A DNA stretch of 64,000 nucleotides, taken from the NCBI RefSeq assembly GCF_905475395.1, contig NC_058341.1:70501501-70565500 (forward strand), written 5' to 3'. The notes under the pieces are model-generated. The model ran no database searches. It was not told where the DNA came from and was given only the letters and a program-made list of their open reading frames with translations. Shown piece by piece: positions 31,245 through 42,169 of this stretch. This DNA comes from Chrysoperla carnea. Taxonomy: Eukaryota; Arthropoda; Insecta; Neuroptera; Chrysopidae. Positions within the stretch are counted from its first letter, which is position 1. Every line of letters starts with the position of its first letter. The position numbers and the translations under genes are program-made.

Positions 31245-31480
31245 TTATCTCGAAGCATTTTTAATATATTTTTCGAAAATGTGTGTTTGGCCGCAACAAT
31301 AATTTTTTTTTGAATATGTCCTAATTTCAATTAAGGTATGTTCATTATCTGAAGCAGCATCTTCTGTCCATGGTGGTAACGCAACTGCGGTTAATTCGCT
31401 GATTTGTTCCTCTTCAATATTTAAAGCCACAATCTTTCGACTGGTAGAAGCAATAGGTGATAGGTTTTGAAGAAATAACT
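31245..31480 (-). CDS. Unidentified coding-like segment
   Basis: A minus-strand frame reads IWKLFLQNLSPIASTSRKI, VALNIEEEQISELTAVALPP and WTEDAASDNEHTL before losing coding character. A stop precedes it. Too short and unfamiliar to name; it could be a downstream exon of the THAP gene at 32.3-32.6 kb or LINE debris. Confidence 0.3.
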
Positions 31481-31499
31481 TCCAAATTTTCTTTGCTTA

Positions 31500-32100
31500 G
31501 TCCACTGTTTTATTTATAAATTAATAATTTAAATTATTATTACAGACATGTTTCGTCTAAATTTAGACATTTTCAATAGGTGATCTTAAAAATTGATTTC
31601 ATTTAAATTTGCCATATCGTTTACAATAAAAATTTATATTAAAAAAATTTTTGAAACAACAATTAAAAAACTCATGGTCTATATACATAATAATATGATT
31701 TTAGGTATCAAATAGTGAAAAAATACAAAAGCTCTTAAATTTCAATAACAATTCCATTTTTTGTGATATAATAAAATATAATTGAATCTAAACATGTTGT
31801 AAATGGACACAAAACATGCCTTCTCATAGAAAATCATAAAGAATTTGATGTTTCGCTATCAAAAGCTCTCCTTTAAAATAAACGCTAATAAAAGCTACGT
31901 TTTTCAAACTTTTATGAAATAAACTTGTGTTTAATGGCAATTAATACAGTAAACATAACAAATTAAAAAATTCATTAATGAATATTTAATATCTCTATAG
32001 CTTTTATTTTTATTCTTATAACTATATTGTTATATTTACTTTTAGCTTAAATTATAATTGTTAATTATAAGTGCATAACAATTAAATTCGGTATACCTTA
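31500..32100. other. AT-rich stretch, nothing recognised
   Basis: No conserved frame, repeat boundary or regulatory motif stood out. Confidence 0.5.
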
Positions 32101-32112
32101 AATTCACTCACC

Positions 32113-32178
32113 AGGTCGTTTTGATGCAGCTTTGTTTCAATTTATGTTTACCGTCTCTGCATGTATAAATTGTGAACC
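32113..32178 (-). other. Candidate small exon downstream of the THAP frame
   Basis: Bounded by TTTATTTTAG and CTG|GTGAGT on the minus strand. One frame is open through it (FTIYTCRDGKHKLKQ). It is a possible continuation of the THAP gene; supported only by the splice-like borders. Confidence 0.25.
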
Positions 32179-32292
32179 TAAAATAAATAAACATTACCTT
32201 ATAATCAAATCGTGACTACATTCGTGGGTTATCTGTAAGACCTACTTACAATAGTAAATTATGCACATTTATTACATAAGGATTTTAACTTA

Positions 32293-32592
32293 CTACTTAA
32301 GTGCATGGCTAGGAAAACCATTAGCCTTTAAGTTAGTTCGAAATTTTCCTCTTGAAACTTGGAATTTCATTTCGTCGGCGAAATATAAATCGCAGACATG
32401 ATAGTTTTCTCGTTTAGAATATTCGATGTCCGTTCGACCAATCGCTATCGTCCATTTGTTAAATCGCTGTAAAATTAAGTCTTTCAAGAAGTTAATAATT
32501 TTTTTACTTACCTCAGAATTCTTTGGAATCATATGTAAACTTATCTCGTTTTGCATTTTTCCACAAGCTTTCACACAACAATGAAAAACCAT
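32293..32592 (-). CDS. THAP-domain protein (one zinc ligand replaced), with a 45-nt intron
   Basis: Starts at ATG 32592-32590 (MVFHCCVKACGK) and ends at TAG near 32293. A GAG|GTAAGT ... TTTTACAG|CG intron of 45 nt at 32511-32467 splits it without changing frame. Once the intron is removed the sequence follows the THAP pattern (H.IPKNSERFNKWTIAIGR and VCDLYF). THAP fingers are Cys2-Cys-His DNA-binding domains found in transcription factors and P-element transposases. The usual His of C-x2-H is Tyr here (CDLYF), which may weaken zinc binding. Only the THAP domain is present; the rest could lie in downstream exons or have been lost. Confidence 0.65.
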   Translation of the reverse strand: MVFHCCVKACGKMQNEISLHMIPKNSEVSKKIINFLKDLILQRFNKWTIAIGRTDIEYSKRENYHVCDLYFADEMKFQVSRGKFRTNLKANGFPSHALK

Positions 32593-32618
32593 CTTTTAAT
32601 TTTAATATTTATAATAAA

Positions 32619-32999
32619 CTAGCTGACCCGGTATATATATAAATGTTAGTTCGATAAGTTTACCATAGATGACGCCAACATCGAAATAAATGTTAGTTCA
32701 ATATGTTTACTATGGATGGCACCGCCACCGAAATAAATGTTAGTTCAATAAGTTTACCATAGATGGCGCCACCATCGAAATAAATGTTAGTTCAATATGT
32801 TTACTATAGATGGCACCACCACCGAAACCCAACCCAGTTATCAAGTCCCACGGGAATGCTGTCGAACGGGATAAAAAGTATCCTACGTCCTTCTCCTGGC
32901 TCTAAACTACCTCCCTGCCTATTTTCAGCTAAACCGGTTCAGCCGTTCTTTAGTTATAAGTAGTTTAACTAACACGACTTTGTTTTATATATATATAGA
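32619..32999 (-). mobile_element. Non-autonomous Helitron, 381 bp, minus orientation
   Basis: On the minus strand it starts TCTATATATATATAAAAC after A and ends CCGGGTCAGCTAG before T, as Helitrons do (TC...CTAG with an A|T target). It has four copies of a 47-bp unit (about 32640-32825) and no coding capacity. Confidence 0.8.
32640..32827 (+). repeat. 47-bp tandem repeat, four copies
   Basis: Units AAATGTTAGTTCGATAAGTT and ACCATAGATG, inside the Helitron. Confidence 0.85.
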
Positions 33000-33257
33000 T
33001 ATTTTATAATGACTGACACTATTTCAGAATAATTTTTGTATTAAAGTCTGTCAAGTATGACCAGGTAACTACGATCAAATGGTTTCTATGGTATATTTCT
33101 ATGTTTGTAGAAATTAAGAAAGTTTATGTGATACATAAAACTTTTTTGTAATATTCATTGCCTATAATATTTAACAGCTTGATTCTACTTTAGTGACATC
33201 TCTTAAATCGAGTGATAAGTTTTTGGAGCTCACATGGTAAAAACTGTTCAACTTTCC

Positions 33258-33450
33258 CATCTATATTATAATTTATTGTCTATGGGTAAACCATTTGGGC
33301 ATTTAAATAGATGCCTACAAATGTCAAATAAAGCTGTTTGTCGCTGGGATCCCACAAAATTACGGGAAACATTATCTCTATTAGTCTGGTTCACATGTAC
33401 GATTTTTTCTAACTTTTTTGTATATTCTCGGAAAATTACGAAAAAAAAAA
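33258..33450 (+). repeat. Inverted repeat J, left copy
   Basis: GTCGCTGGGATCCCACAAAA and AATTACGGGAAACATTATCT also occur, inverted, at 35700-35800. TCTAACTTTTTTGTATATTC pairs with about 35590. The two copies enclose 33.45-35.56 kb. Confidence 0.75.
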
Positions 33451-33634
33451 TTGTTCATAACAAATTTTTTAAATTTAATCCGGAAGAAAAATAGAATCAC
33501 AATGTGTGTTAATGAACATATTGCAAAAAAAAAAATTTCGATTTACTCATAAACAATGTATTTGTTTATAACAATTTTTTAAACAACAATGGTAAAAAAA
33601 TTGAAAAAATTATTTTTATGTAGCTTTTAACCAT

Positions 33635-34112
33635 AATAAATAATAGTTTAAAAAAACTAAAAAAACACGCTTTTATAGCAAATCGAACTAAAAACTTAAA
33701 AATAATTTTTAATAACAAAGAGTTTATATTACCGTAACAGAAGGTTATACAATCAATCATAATTAATTACTTAAAAATAAAAATATAATAAAATTTAAGT
33801 TACAAACAGAATTATTAAATTCAGAGTGAAAAGTCGTGGGGTGCTTGACATATTAAAGGTTATACAATCATTCTATTGGCAACTATCTATGAGTGGAGAG
33901 TTATGGAAATGTAGTGAAATGCACCCCACGCTTTTCACTCTGAATTTAATAATTCTGTTTGTAACTTAAATTTTATTATATTTTTATTTTTAAGTAATTA
34001 ATTATGATTGATCTTCTGCTACGGTAATATAAACTCTTTGTTATTAAAAATTATTTTTAAGTTTTTAGTTCGATTTGCTATAAAAGCGTGTTTTTTTAAA
34101 CTATTATTTATT
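33635..34112. repeat. Large near-perfect palindrome
   Basis: The arms 33635-33844 and 33921-34112 match closely, apart from two insertions of about 9 bp in the left arm. The spacer is about 76 bp. The outer ends carry AATAAATAATAG and CTATTATTTATT. Likely a MITE. Confidence 0.85.
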
Positions 34113-34172
34113 TTATACTTTTTAGTACGATTTATCAATTAGTTTTTTGTGGATATGTGGTATTAAAATGTA

Positions 34173-34445
34173 TTACGAATCGTTTCGTAATCTATTCATC
34201 TCATTTAAAGCATCACTATTGCACGGGGTTTTTCCTGTTAACTTAGAGCAATCAAGTTCTTCAATGCGAATACCGTCTAAGGTTCTTACACGACTAAGTG
34301 CCACATAAGCTTGTCCAGCAGCAAACAGTCGTGAGCCTAGATAAATGACTGCATGATCAACTGTACAACCTTGCATTTTGTGAACAGTCGAAGCCAAACT
34401 CAGGATTAGTGGCAACATTCGTCTTTTAGCAGTTCCATAGCTACG
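34173..34445 (-). pseudogene. PIF1-type helicase C-terminal fragment
   Basis: Reads [20 protein letters not shown], then [20 protein letters not shown] and [15 protein letters not shown]. These are the last motifs (V and VI) of a PIF1-like helicase. The 5' side is replaced abruptly at about 34445 by family B repeat sequence. It may come from the helicase of an autonomous Helitron or from a cellular PIF1-like copy. Confidence 0.8.
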
Positions 34446-34680
34446 CCCTAGTGGGTAAACAGTGAAGTTTACAAAAAAAATTTTCAAACAAAAGTTGTTT
34501 ATTTTTTTATAAAGAACATTTTTTACATTTGAACTTTTGTTCTATCTCTAACGGTTTACAAGACCCAAATTGCTCATTTACGAACTTGACCTCAGTTTTT
34601 AGGTCCTGAGTACGCTATAAAAATTTCATCTTGATATTTCTTTTCGTTTTTGAGTTATCGTGTTCACTCTCATAGAGGAT
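34446..34680 (+). repeat. Dispersed family B, copy 3 (partial)
   Basis: Starts at GCCCTAGTGGGTAAACAGTG and ends near the TTTTGAGTTATCGTG part. Both flanks differ from the family. Confidence 0.75.
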
Positions 34681-35560
34681 ATATGAAAAGAATATATTTA
34701 TCCTGGCGGCCCTAACAAGGATAATGGGAAATTATTAACGAATTATTGCATTGTCACCGGTTCTTGAGACGTATGCAAAGTTTCAAGTTAATCAGATGGT
34801 GAAAGAAACCGGTGAAAATCGTGCTCAAAGATTCCGTTACATAGTTACATACATACATACAAACAAACAAATATACAGCCCAAGCTTATAAAAGCGTGTT
34901 AAAAAATTAAACCAATTCAAAAATTAAAAAATAAATTTTTTTTCATAACTTTTTTTCATTTGTTAATTTTCAAATGTTAACAACAAATTGAAAAATCAAA
35001 ATTTTAGAATTTTAAAAACGGCACTTTATTTGTAAGCCTATTAAGAATACCTTCATGGAGGGGAAAAAATTCTGGGGTTTTAGTTTAATAATTATCGGAG
35101 ATTTAATGTTAACATTTTGTATAGAAACAATTGTTGGTTAACAATTACATAACAAATGGAAAAATTGGGATAAAAATTTTTAAACCACGGATTATTGTTT
35201 ATTCATGTATCTCAAAACTACATTAATTTTTTTATTTCTTAATATTTATATTTTATATGTTTAAATAATTTTTTTTGTTAGTAGGTCTCAGAAACAGAAC
35301 GCGCGCGAGAGCCAGACTTGCCGTATTATTATTATCTCTTGTATAAATATTAGAGATACAATTTCGGCATTTGGAACTTTATTTTAAAAAATTTCTTCAT
35401 CTTTTTGGATCTTTTCAGATTTTGAAAATTTTCAACATTTTTGGAGTTAATCAAAACAAACTGAGCCCCCTATTTTCTTTTTCACTTAATTTATAACTTT
35501 TGCAATTTTTTCCAGCGCCATTTCGGATTTTTCAGTAAACTTTCTACATAAAATTACGAA
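34681..35560. other. Repeat debris, no gene recognised
   Basis: Includes a CATACATACATACAAACAAA tract like the 3' tail of a LINE or SINE at about 34845. Nothing coding seen. Confidence 0.4.
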
Positions 35561-35805
35561 TCGAATGACACTTATTTCGTAACTTTTCGAGAATATACAA
35601 AAAAGTTAGAAAAAATCGTATACGTGAACCAGACTATTATAAGTGCGAAAGTTTGTTTGTTTGTTACGCTTTCACGCTAAAACTAGCGAATGGTTTCTAA
35701 TGTATACAGATATAGAGAATAGAGAATAGAGATAATGTTTCCCGTAATTTTGTGGGATCCCAGCGACAACAGCTTTATTTGACATTTATAGGCATGTAAG
35801 CCCAA
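35560..35805 (-). repeat. Inverted repeat J, right copy
   Basis: See 33258-33450. It has an extra insertion with GTTTGTTTGTTACGCTTTC. Confidence 0.7.
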
Positions 35806-35866
35806 TGCTAAAGGAAGCTTTATGCCAAAAATTAGCTATGAACACGAACGTGAAGGTAAAAAACTC

Positions 35867-35872
35867 TTTATT
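35867..35872 (-). terminator. Polyadenylation signal of the ankyrin gene
   Basis: AATAAA on the minus strand about 65 nt after the stop of the ankyrin ORF. Confidence 0.5.
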
Positions 35873-35936
35873 CAAAATGGATAATTTTACAAAAAACAAA
35901 CTTTTAATTTTACTGAATCTCTGTAGATTTTAAATT

Positions 35937-37976
35937 TTAGACCTGCAAGCTTTCATTAAAATTCTTTAAATCTTCGTCACTCAGGTAACTAAATATTTTT
36001 TCAGTAGAATCTAAAATTTGTCCAGGTAACTTAAGAAAGTTGATAAAGAAAAAATGAAAAATTTTATTGGCTTGTCTTTGTAATTCTTTTCTATCCATGC
36101 CCATTTTGAAATGATTTTTTAATATTCTACTGTATATTGGAAATTTTGTTTGATAGTCATCTGTTTTTAGAACCTGCACTATATTTTCATTGCACAAACA
36201 TGATGCTAATGAGCTTATATCTTTTACCAATATATCATAAAATGAAATTTTAGTATTATTAATCTTTTCTGCTTTCATTCTTACTATTTCTTTCTCACAT
36301 TTATCCTGATAATCTTCTTTATTAATATTATTAAGTTTTCTATTATAACTTTCACTGATATCTAATAAATTTGCGGTTTTCATTTTAACTATGTAACGTT
36401 TAAAAACTTCAAGAATTTTCTTTACCGGACGAATATAAGCATGAGGGTTGCGTCGAGAGAATGAGCGGTATCTAGTCATGATATAATCAAGAGCTTTATG
36501 CATTGATATACACGTCAAATAAATATCAGAACCATAATCCAGGAGAGTTCCAACAACTTCTGCATTTAGTCCGTTTTGACAGGCGTATTGAAGTGCTGTT
36601 CTATCAAACTCATCTGTAGAGTTAATATCAGCTCCAAATATCAAGAGCATCTCAATAATTTTCATATTGCCATTAGCTACAGCCAAGTGCAATGGTGTAA
36701 CACAGTTACGTACAATTTCGGAGTTAACGTTGGCATTATATTTCAAAAGAACTTCAACAACTTTTGCATATCCTTTTTTAGCAGCATAGTGAAGTGTTGT
36801 TGCGCCATCTTTAGCTTGAGCGTTTACATTAGCACCTTTACTTAGAAGCAGTTCAGCAATTTCTCCTTTAATATTCATATAATTAAGATCCTCAATTTCA
36901 CTTTCTTCACTCAGAGTAGTAAAATGCAATACTGATCTTCCATGTTGATCCCTAGCATTTATACGAACATCATGTTGCAAAAGAGTTTCAACGATTTCTT
37001 TGCACCCTTTCATAACAGCAATAATCAGTAGCTCAGGATTTTTTACTTTAGCTTTATTACTTATAAGTAGCTCGGTAATTTTTAAATCATTATTATTTAT
37101 AGCAAAAAATATTGGAGTTTTTCCGATTGTAGTTTTACCATTTACAGCAGCTCCATAGCTTATTAATAATTTAGCTGCTTCTTCCTGTCTATATTTGACT
37201 GCAAAATGTAAAGGTCTAAGTCCTTCTTCACCAACTGGATTGTGTAAAATATTCACATCAGCACCATAGTTCAATAGGTCTTCAGCAACTTTCAAATATC
37301 CCTGTTCAACAGCAACAAATAATAACTTTGGATTAGATGCATCTTCAGGGCTAATAGTAAAACCATAATCTAAAAGAGCCTTAACAATCTCCTTGTACTC
37401 TCCTTCTTGGCATTGTATTGCAGTTTTAAAAGAATTTCTGTTACTTTCATTGTTAATATCAGGAAAATATTTTAAAACATCTTCAACAATCTTTAAATTT
37501 CCTGCTTCAACAGCAAGATTTAGTATGGTTTTACCTTCTTTATCCAGATTATTAATTTCAACTCCATGTTGTAAGAACAGTCTTACGATTTGTGCACGAT
37601 TTTTATTTATAGCAATGTGAAGTGGTGTTAAATTACCTTTAGTGCTAAGACTAATATCAGCACCTCTATTCAAGAATAATTTCACAGTTTCTGTATTACC
37701 ATTTTCAGGACTCTCACAAGCAAAATGTAGTGGTGTATACTCTTCTTTCAATGTTAAAGAGTTAATACAAGCACCATAGTCTAGAAGATCTTCGGCAATA
37801 CGGTAGTGTGCTTCCTCAGCAGCAATATGAAGAGGAGCTATATTATCTGCCGCTTTAGCGTCAACATAAGCACCTTTACTTAAAATTAACGTGACAACTT
37901 CTTTATTACCTTCTGCAACAGCAAAGTGCAGTGGTTTATAGCCATTACTCTCTCTTTTAACCAGTCCACGGCGCAT
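35937..37976 (-). CDS. Ankyrin-repeat protein with PRANC/F-box-like C-terminus, 679 aa
   Basis: Single open frame with no internal stop. Residues about 11-490 hold about 14 ankyrin repeats (for example PLHFAVAEGNKEVVTLILSK, LHYAAKKGYAKVVEVLLKY). Residues 491-679 are a different, mostly helical region; near the end are LPGQIL (about 650) and YLSDEDL (about 664-670), which resemble the F-box-like PRANC domain. Ankyrin+PRANC proteins are known from poxviruses, Wolbachia and some insects, where they are thought to direct ubiquitin ligase to target proteins. The ATG follows TTTGTAG|GACAATT, a good acceptor, so an upstream 5' exon is possible. I cannot say whether it was acquired horizontally. Confidence 0.85.
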   Translation of the reverse strand: MRRGLVKRESNGYKPLHFAVAEGNKEVVTLILSKGAYVDAKAADNIAPLHIAAEEAHYRIAEDLLDYGACINSLTLKEEYTPLHFACESPENGNTETVKLFLNRGADISLSTKGNLTPLHIAINKNRAQIVRLFLQHGVEINNLDKEGKTILNLAVEAGNLKIVEDVLKYFPDINNESNRNSFKTAIQCQEGEYKEIVKALLDYGFTISPEDASNPKLLFVAVEQGYLKVAEDLLNYGADVNILHNPVGEEGLRPLHFAVKYRQEEAAKLLISYGAAVNGKTTIGKTPIFFAINNNDLKITELLISNKAKVKNPELLIIAVMKGCKEIVETLLQHDVRINARDQHGRSVLHFTTLSEESEIEDLNYMNIKGEIAELLLSKGANVNAQAKDGATTLHYAAKKGYAKVVEVLLKYNANVNSEIVRNCVTPLHLAVANGNMKIIEMLLIFGADINSTDEFDRTALQYACQNGLNAEVVGTLLDYGSDIYLTCISMHKALDYIMTRYRSFSRRNPHAYIRPVKKILEVFKRYIVKMKTANLLDISESYNRKLNNINKEDYQDKCEKEIVRMKAEKINNTKISFYDILVKDISSLASCLCNENIVQVLKTDDYQTKFPIYSRILKNHFKMGMDRKELQRQANKIFHFFFINFLKLPGQILDSTEKIFSYLSDEDLKNFNESLQV

Positions 37977-38120
37977 AATTGTCCTACAAATTATAACATT
38001 TTTCTTATATTAACAAAATTATTTCTTATATTAGCATTCATAACTCATTGTAATTATTTTCAATTTTAATACAATAAATAGACGTTATTAAGGGAATCAA
38101 TCGGTACACTTATTAGAGTA

Positions 38121-39110
38121 AGAGCCAGTGCCTGTCCGACATATGTTCAAGTACAAAAGCTGAAAATGTTTTTGCGTGTTCATACTGGTGTAGGGAACAA
38201 TTATTGGGGGTTAAAAACCTTGACTAACGGTGCCTTCGGTAGGTATCAGGTAATCTAGGGGCGCAGTACCTGAGCTCTCTCACGTTAAATTATAAAAGCT
38301 GAAATTTACACAGAGTGTTCAAATCACCATTCTAAGTCAATATTGAAAAGGTCAGACCTATCTGAAGGGTCTAACACTCCCCCAGACGCGGTAGAAGGTC
38401 AAATGCACTGAAAAAGCCTCGCTCAGGTACATGAATGCATTTAAGAGAGTATTATTAGTGCAGTTTAAATTTTATAATTAATAAAAGTGAATATTATTTA
38501 AAAATTATCATACAATAATTTTTAAATAACCAGATATATTCGAAGGGTTGAACACCCCCTTAGACTGAATAAAGGCTAGCTAGAACTATGCATAAGAGAG
38601 CATTAAAAAACTGTTATTGAATTTGATGCGAACAAAATTATTTATTCGGTACATAGAAATTAAATTTAAGGGGGTGTTCAACCCTTCGAATATACCTGGT
38701 TATTTAAAAATTATTGTATGATAATTTTTAAATAATATTCACATATAACTTTCATTAATTATAAAATTTAAACTGCACTAATACTCTCTTAAATGCATTC
38801 ATGTACCTGAGCAAGGCTCTTTCAGTGCATTTGACATTCTACCGTGTCTGGGGGAGTGTTAGACCCTTCAAATAGGTCTGACCTTTTCAATATTGACTTA
38901 GAATGGTGATTTGAACACTCTGTGTAAATTTCAGCTTTTATAATTTAACGTGAGAGAGCTCAGGTACTGCGCCCCTAGATTACCTGATACCCAGCGAAGG
39001 CACCGTTAGTCAAGGTTTGTAACCCCCAAATATTGTTCCCTACACCAGTAAGAACACCCAAAAAAAATTTCAGCTTTTATACATACGTATGTCTGACAGG
39101 CACTGCCTCT
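38121..39110. mobile_element. 990-bp foldback element 145 bp upstream of the ankyrin gene
   Basis: The arms (about 38121-38575 and 38665-39110) are reverse complements over about 450 bp, with AGAGCCAGTGCCTGTCCGAC at the left end and the complement of AGAGGCAGTGCCTGTCAGAC at the right. TA flanks both sides (38119-38120, 39111-39112). About 90 bp of loop. No protein. It may overlap the promoter of the ankyrin gene. Confidence 0.88.
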
Positions 39111-39112
39111 TA

Positions 39113-39777
39113 GTCTATATGGCTATGACGTGTACCAAATGTCACAAATCTGTAATTTTGGTAAATATTCAGTTTAGCTTCTTAAAAATGCTCCTATAAC
39201 GCCAGAAAAAAACTAAATTATAGTATTTTTTTACCTAGATTACGAATCTGTTTGCGGAAATGGTAAAAAATTGACGTTTTTTCTTTAATTATCGAAAAAA
39301 CATACAAAATTTCATATTCATTTTTCGAACTATTTTTGTGTCTAGAAATAAATAATTGGTTAAATAAAATAAAGATGAGTTCTTAATTACCTTGATAATT
39401 ATTAAAATTGCCAAAATTATATAAAACAATTTCAAAAATGAAATTATTTGTTTTGTTTTTATGCTTTTGTATACGTGTACCATAGACTATATCAGTAAAT
39501 ACCCATAGATAAAATATATGTAAATACCATAGACTAAGGTAATATAAAGACCAGGTATTCAGCTCCACTTATTTAGCCGCTCATTTAAACCCGATCCCAT
39601 TTTTTCCACTTCAATTCTTTGATGGTTAATTTAGAAAAAAATTTTATTTAGAAAAAAATTCCTAATCGACCAACATTTTTTTTTTATCCGCTCAATAGCA
39701 AAATTCTTGAGACTTTTTTTGTTCAATCGACGTAAAGACAATTGATGGTGATTGATGGTCTCACATTTATATTGAAA
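39113..39777. other. AT-rich, nothing recognised
   Basis: Only scattered short chance ORFs; no domain pattern was seen. Confidence 0.5.
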
Positions 39778-39780
39778 AAA

Positions 39781-40295
39781 TAAGTGAAAACAAACAATTG
39801 ATTGAGTTAATTGTTGAAATACCATGTATAGACAGTGTTCATTACTCTGTCACATAACACATGCATACATGTCACACATATATAACTTATATTACCATAT
39901 AATACATACTATACAATTTGAGCATAATTAGCGTCCTCACGGATAATCAGTGATGTTTACAAAAAAATGTTTCAAACAAAAGTAGTTTATTTTTTTATAA
40001 GGAACATTTTTTACACTTAAACTTTGTTCTATCTCTAACGGTTTACAAGACCCAATTGACCTATGTTGCTCATTTACGAACTCGACCTCACTTTTTACGT
40101 CCTAATCACGCTATAAAAATTTTAGCTTGATATCTCTTTTCGTTTTTGAGTAATCGTGATGACAGACGAGAAGACAGACGATAGACAGGCAACCGTAAAT
40201 GGACTAATTAGGTGATTTTATGAACACCAAAATTTTGTCCATAGTATCAATATTTTTAATCGTTACAAACTTGGGACTAAACTTATCCATTATAA
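39781..40295 (+). repeat. Dispersed family B, copy 4
   Basis: Starts AAGTGAAAACAAACAATTG and runs to ACTTGGGACTAAACTTAT. Contains the CTAACGGTTTACAAGA core. Confidence 0.8.
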
Positions 40296-41260
40296 GCATT
40301 GATTTTAGAGTTTTATATAGACTAGTGAGAAACGTGCCAACATCTGAGGTAATTGCTTAGGCCAGCTAGGGATATTTATAAAAAAAATACATTTATCAAA
40401 AGAATATAGGGACATTCATCAAAAAATATACATTGAATATAGGGACATTTATCAAAAACACATACATTGAATGTCAAATTTTCATATCACAAAATGTTTT
40501 ACATAAAACATTGTGATTTCACTGAACTTTTTCGCTTTTTGACTTAAAAAATACTTATCACGTATCACTTTATATTTTTTCTGACGAGATTGCAATGGTT
40601 TTCTTACGAGATTACAATGGTGCTAAAACTTAAAAATTTTGCTTGGAACCATATAGACCTCTTTTAAAAATAGTTTTCTGAAGCCAAAGCAAAAAACAGC
40701 CCCCAAAGCCAGTCCATACACCCCTCAAGCAATTATTTCCAGAAAGTGTTAAATTTTCCGTTTTTCGCAAAAATATAGATCAAGGGGTCATTTTACGGGT
40801 AAGTTACTTATTATAAAATCAAAAGATAATAAAAAATACTACAATTTAAAAAAAAATTTAACTCCGTAGGACAAAATGGCATAAAATGGCAACCATTTTA
40901 AACAATTCACTAAATTGGTAATTTTGGCAGAACGATTTAACGGATTTCGCTAAAATTTTAACCGAAAGTTGTAAATAATAAAACCTATTATTGATATTAG
41001 TTTCATTTAAATCAATCAAATATTTTTCAAGTTACAGTCAAATGAACTGTTTTACCATATGTATATTTACATATATATATAACTGGGAGGGGAAGGGACG
41101 AAACCTCTTCAAAAAAATATGAGGAGTAGTTCTTAACATTGACTACAAACCTGCCAAATTTGGATATGCACCGATGTCTCCTCTTGCGAATATAAAATAA
41201 AAATGATAAAATTTCTGAAAAAAATTCCATTTTCGACGCCATTTTGTTGGTTAGACAAAA
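40296..41260. other. No gene recognised
   Basis: AT-rich. A short internal duplication with GGGACATTTATCAAAA/GGGACATTCATC occurs near 40405-40460. Confidence 0.45.
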
Positions 41261-41264
41261 GCGT

Positions 41265-41583
41265 TTTTTTCCTTTAAAATGTTTAATTATTTTTTTGTTT
41301 TACTGTTTTAAGTACATGATTTGGAAAAAAGGATATTTGATAGCATTTCAAATAAAAATGTGATACCAAACCATGTTCTAAAACAGTAAAACAAAAAAAT
41401 GTAAAAATTTAAATTGTATTTAGAATTTGGCATTGAGTATTTTAAAAAAGGCGGTCAATTGATTGAAGCGCTATCTCGTGAATCGAGTGAGAACTAAATC
41501 TGCAAGTTTCCTTGGTGATGATAGAGATGCCTATCTTAATCTATAGTATAATATAAATATTTATTATCTATGAGTTTAACTAT
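41265..41583 (-). repeat. Inverted duplicate E, copy 2
   Basis: Reverse complement of 30108-30430, about 11 kb away, almost identical. Ends at TTATCTATGAGTTTAAC. Confidence 0.85.
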
Positions 41584-41623
41584 AATTAAAAATACGATCA
41601 CAGTTTATCAATACTTGAAAAAA

Positions 41624-42153
41624 ACAAGTGAAAACAAACAATTGACTGAGTTAATTGTTGAAATACCATATAAAGACAGTGTTTATTATACTGTTACATT
41701 ATACATGTCACATATACATAACTGATAATTCCATATAATATACATACTATACAATTTGCGCCCTCATATGTAAACAGTGATATTTACGAAAAATATTTAC
41801 GTATCAAACAAAAGTTGTTTATTTTTTTGTAAGGAACACTTTTTAGGTTCAAACTGTTGTTTTATCTCTAACGGCTTACAAGATTTGTCCTACGGACCCA
41901 AGATCCAATTGAGCTATTTTGTTCATTTAAGAACTCAATCTCACTTTATACGTCTGAATACGCTATAATAATTTCAGCTTGATATCTCTTTTCGTTTTTG
42001 AGACATCGTGTTGTCAGACGGACAGGCGGACAGCTAGACAGACAACAAAATTGGGCTTATTTATGAATATCTATACCACAATTTTTCAGCGTTTCAAACT
42101 TGGGACTAAACTTAGTATACCTTGATATATATTACATATATACATGATATAAA
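41624..42153 (+). repeat. Dispersed family B, copy 5
   Basis: Starts ACAAGTGAAAACAAACAATT and ends near ACATGATATAAAA. It lies directly after inverted duplicate E copy 2; copy 2 of family B also lies next to the first E copy. Confidence 0.8.
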
Positions 42154-42169
42154 AAGTTTATATATACTA

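Noticed and set aside
36576-37620. Plus-strand ORFs inside the ankyrin gene
   Set aside because: Antisense of the intact 679-codon frame and without recognisable motif.
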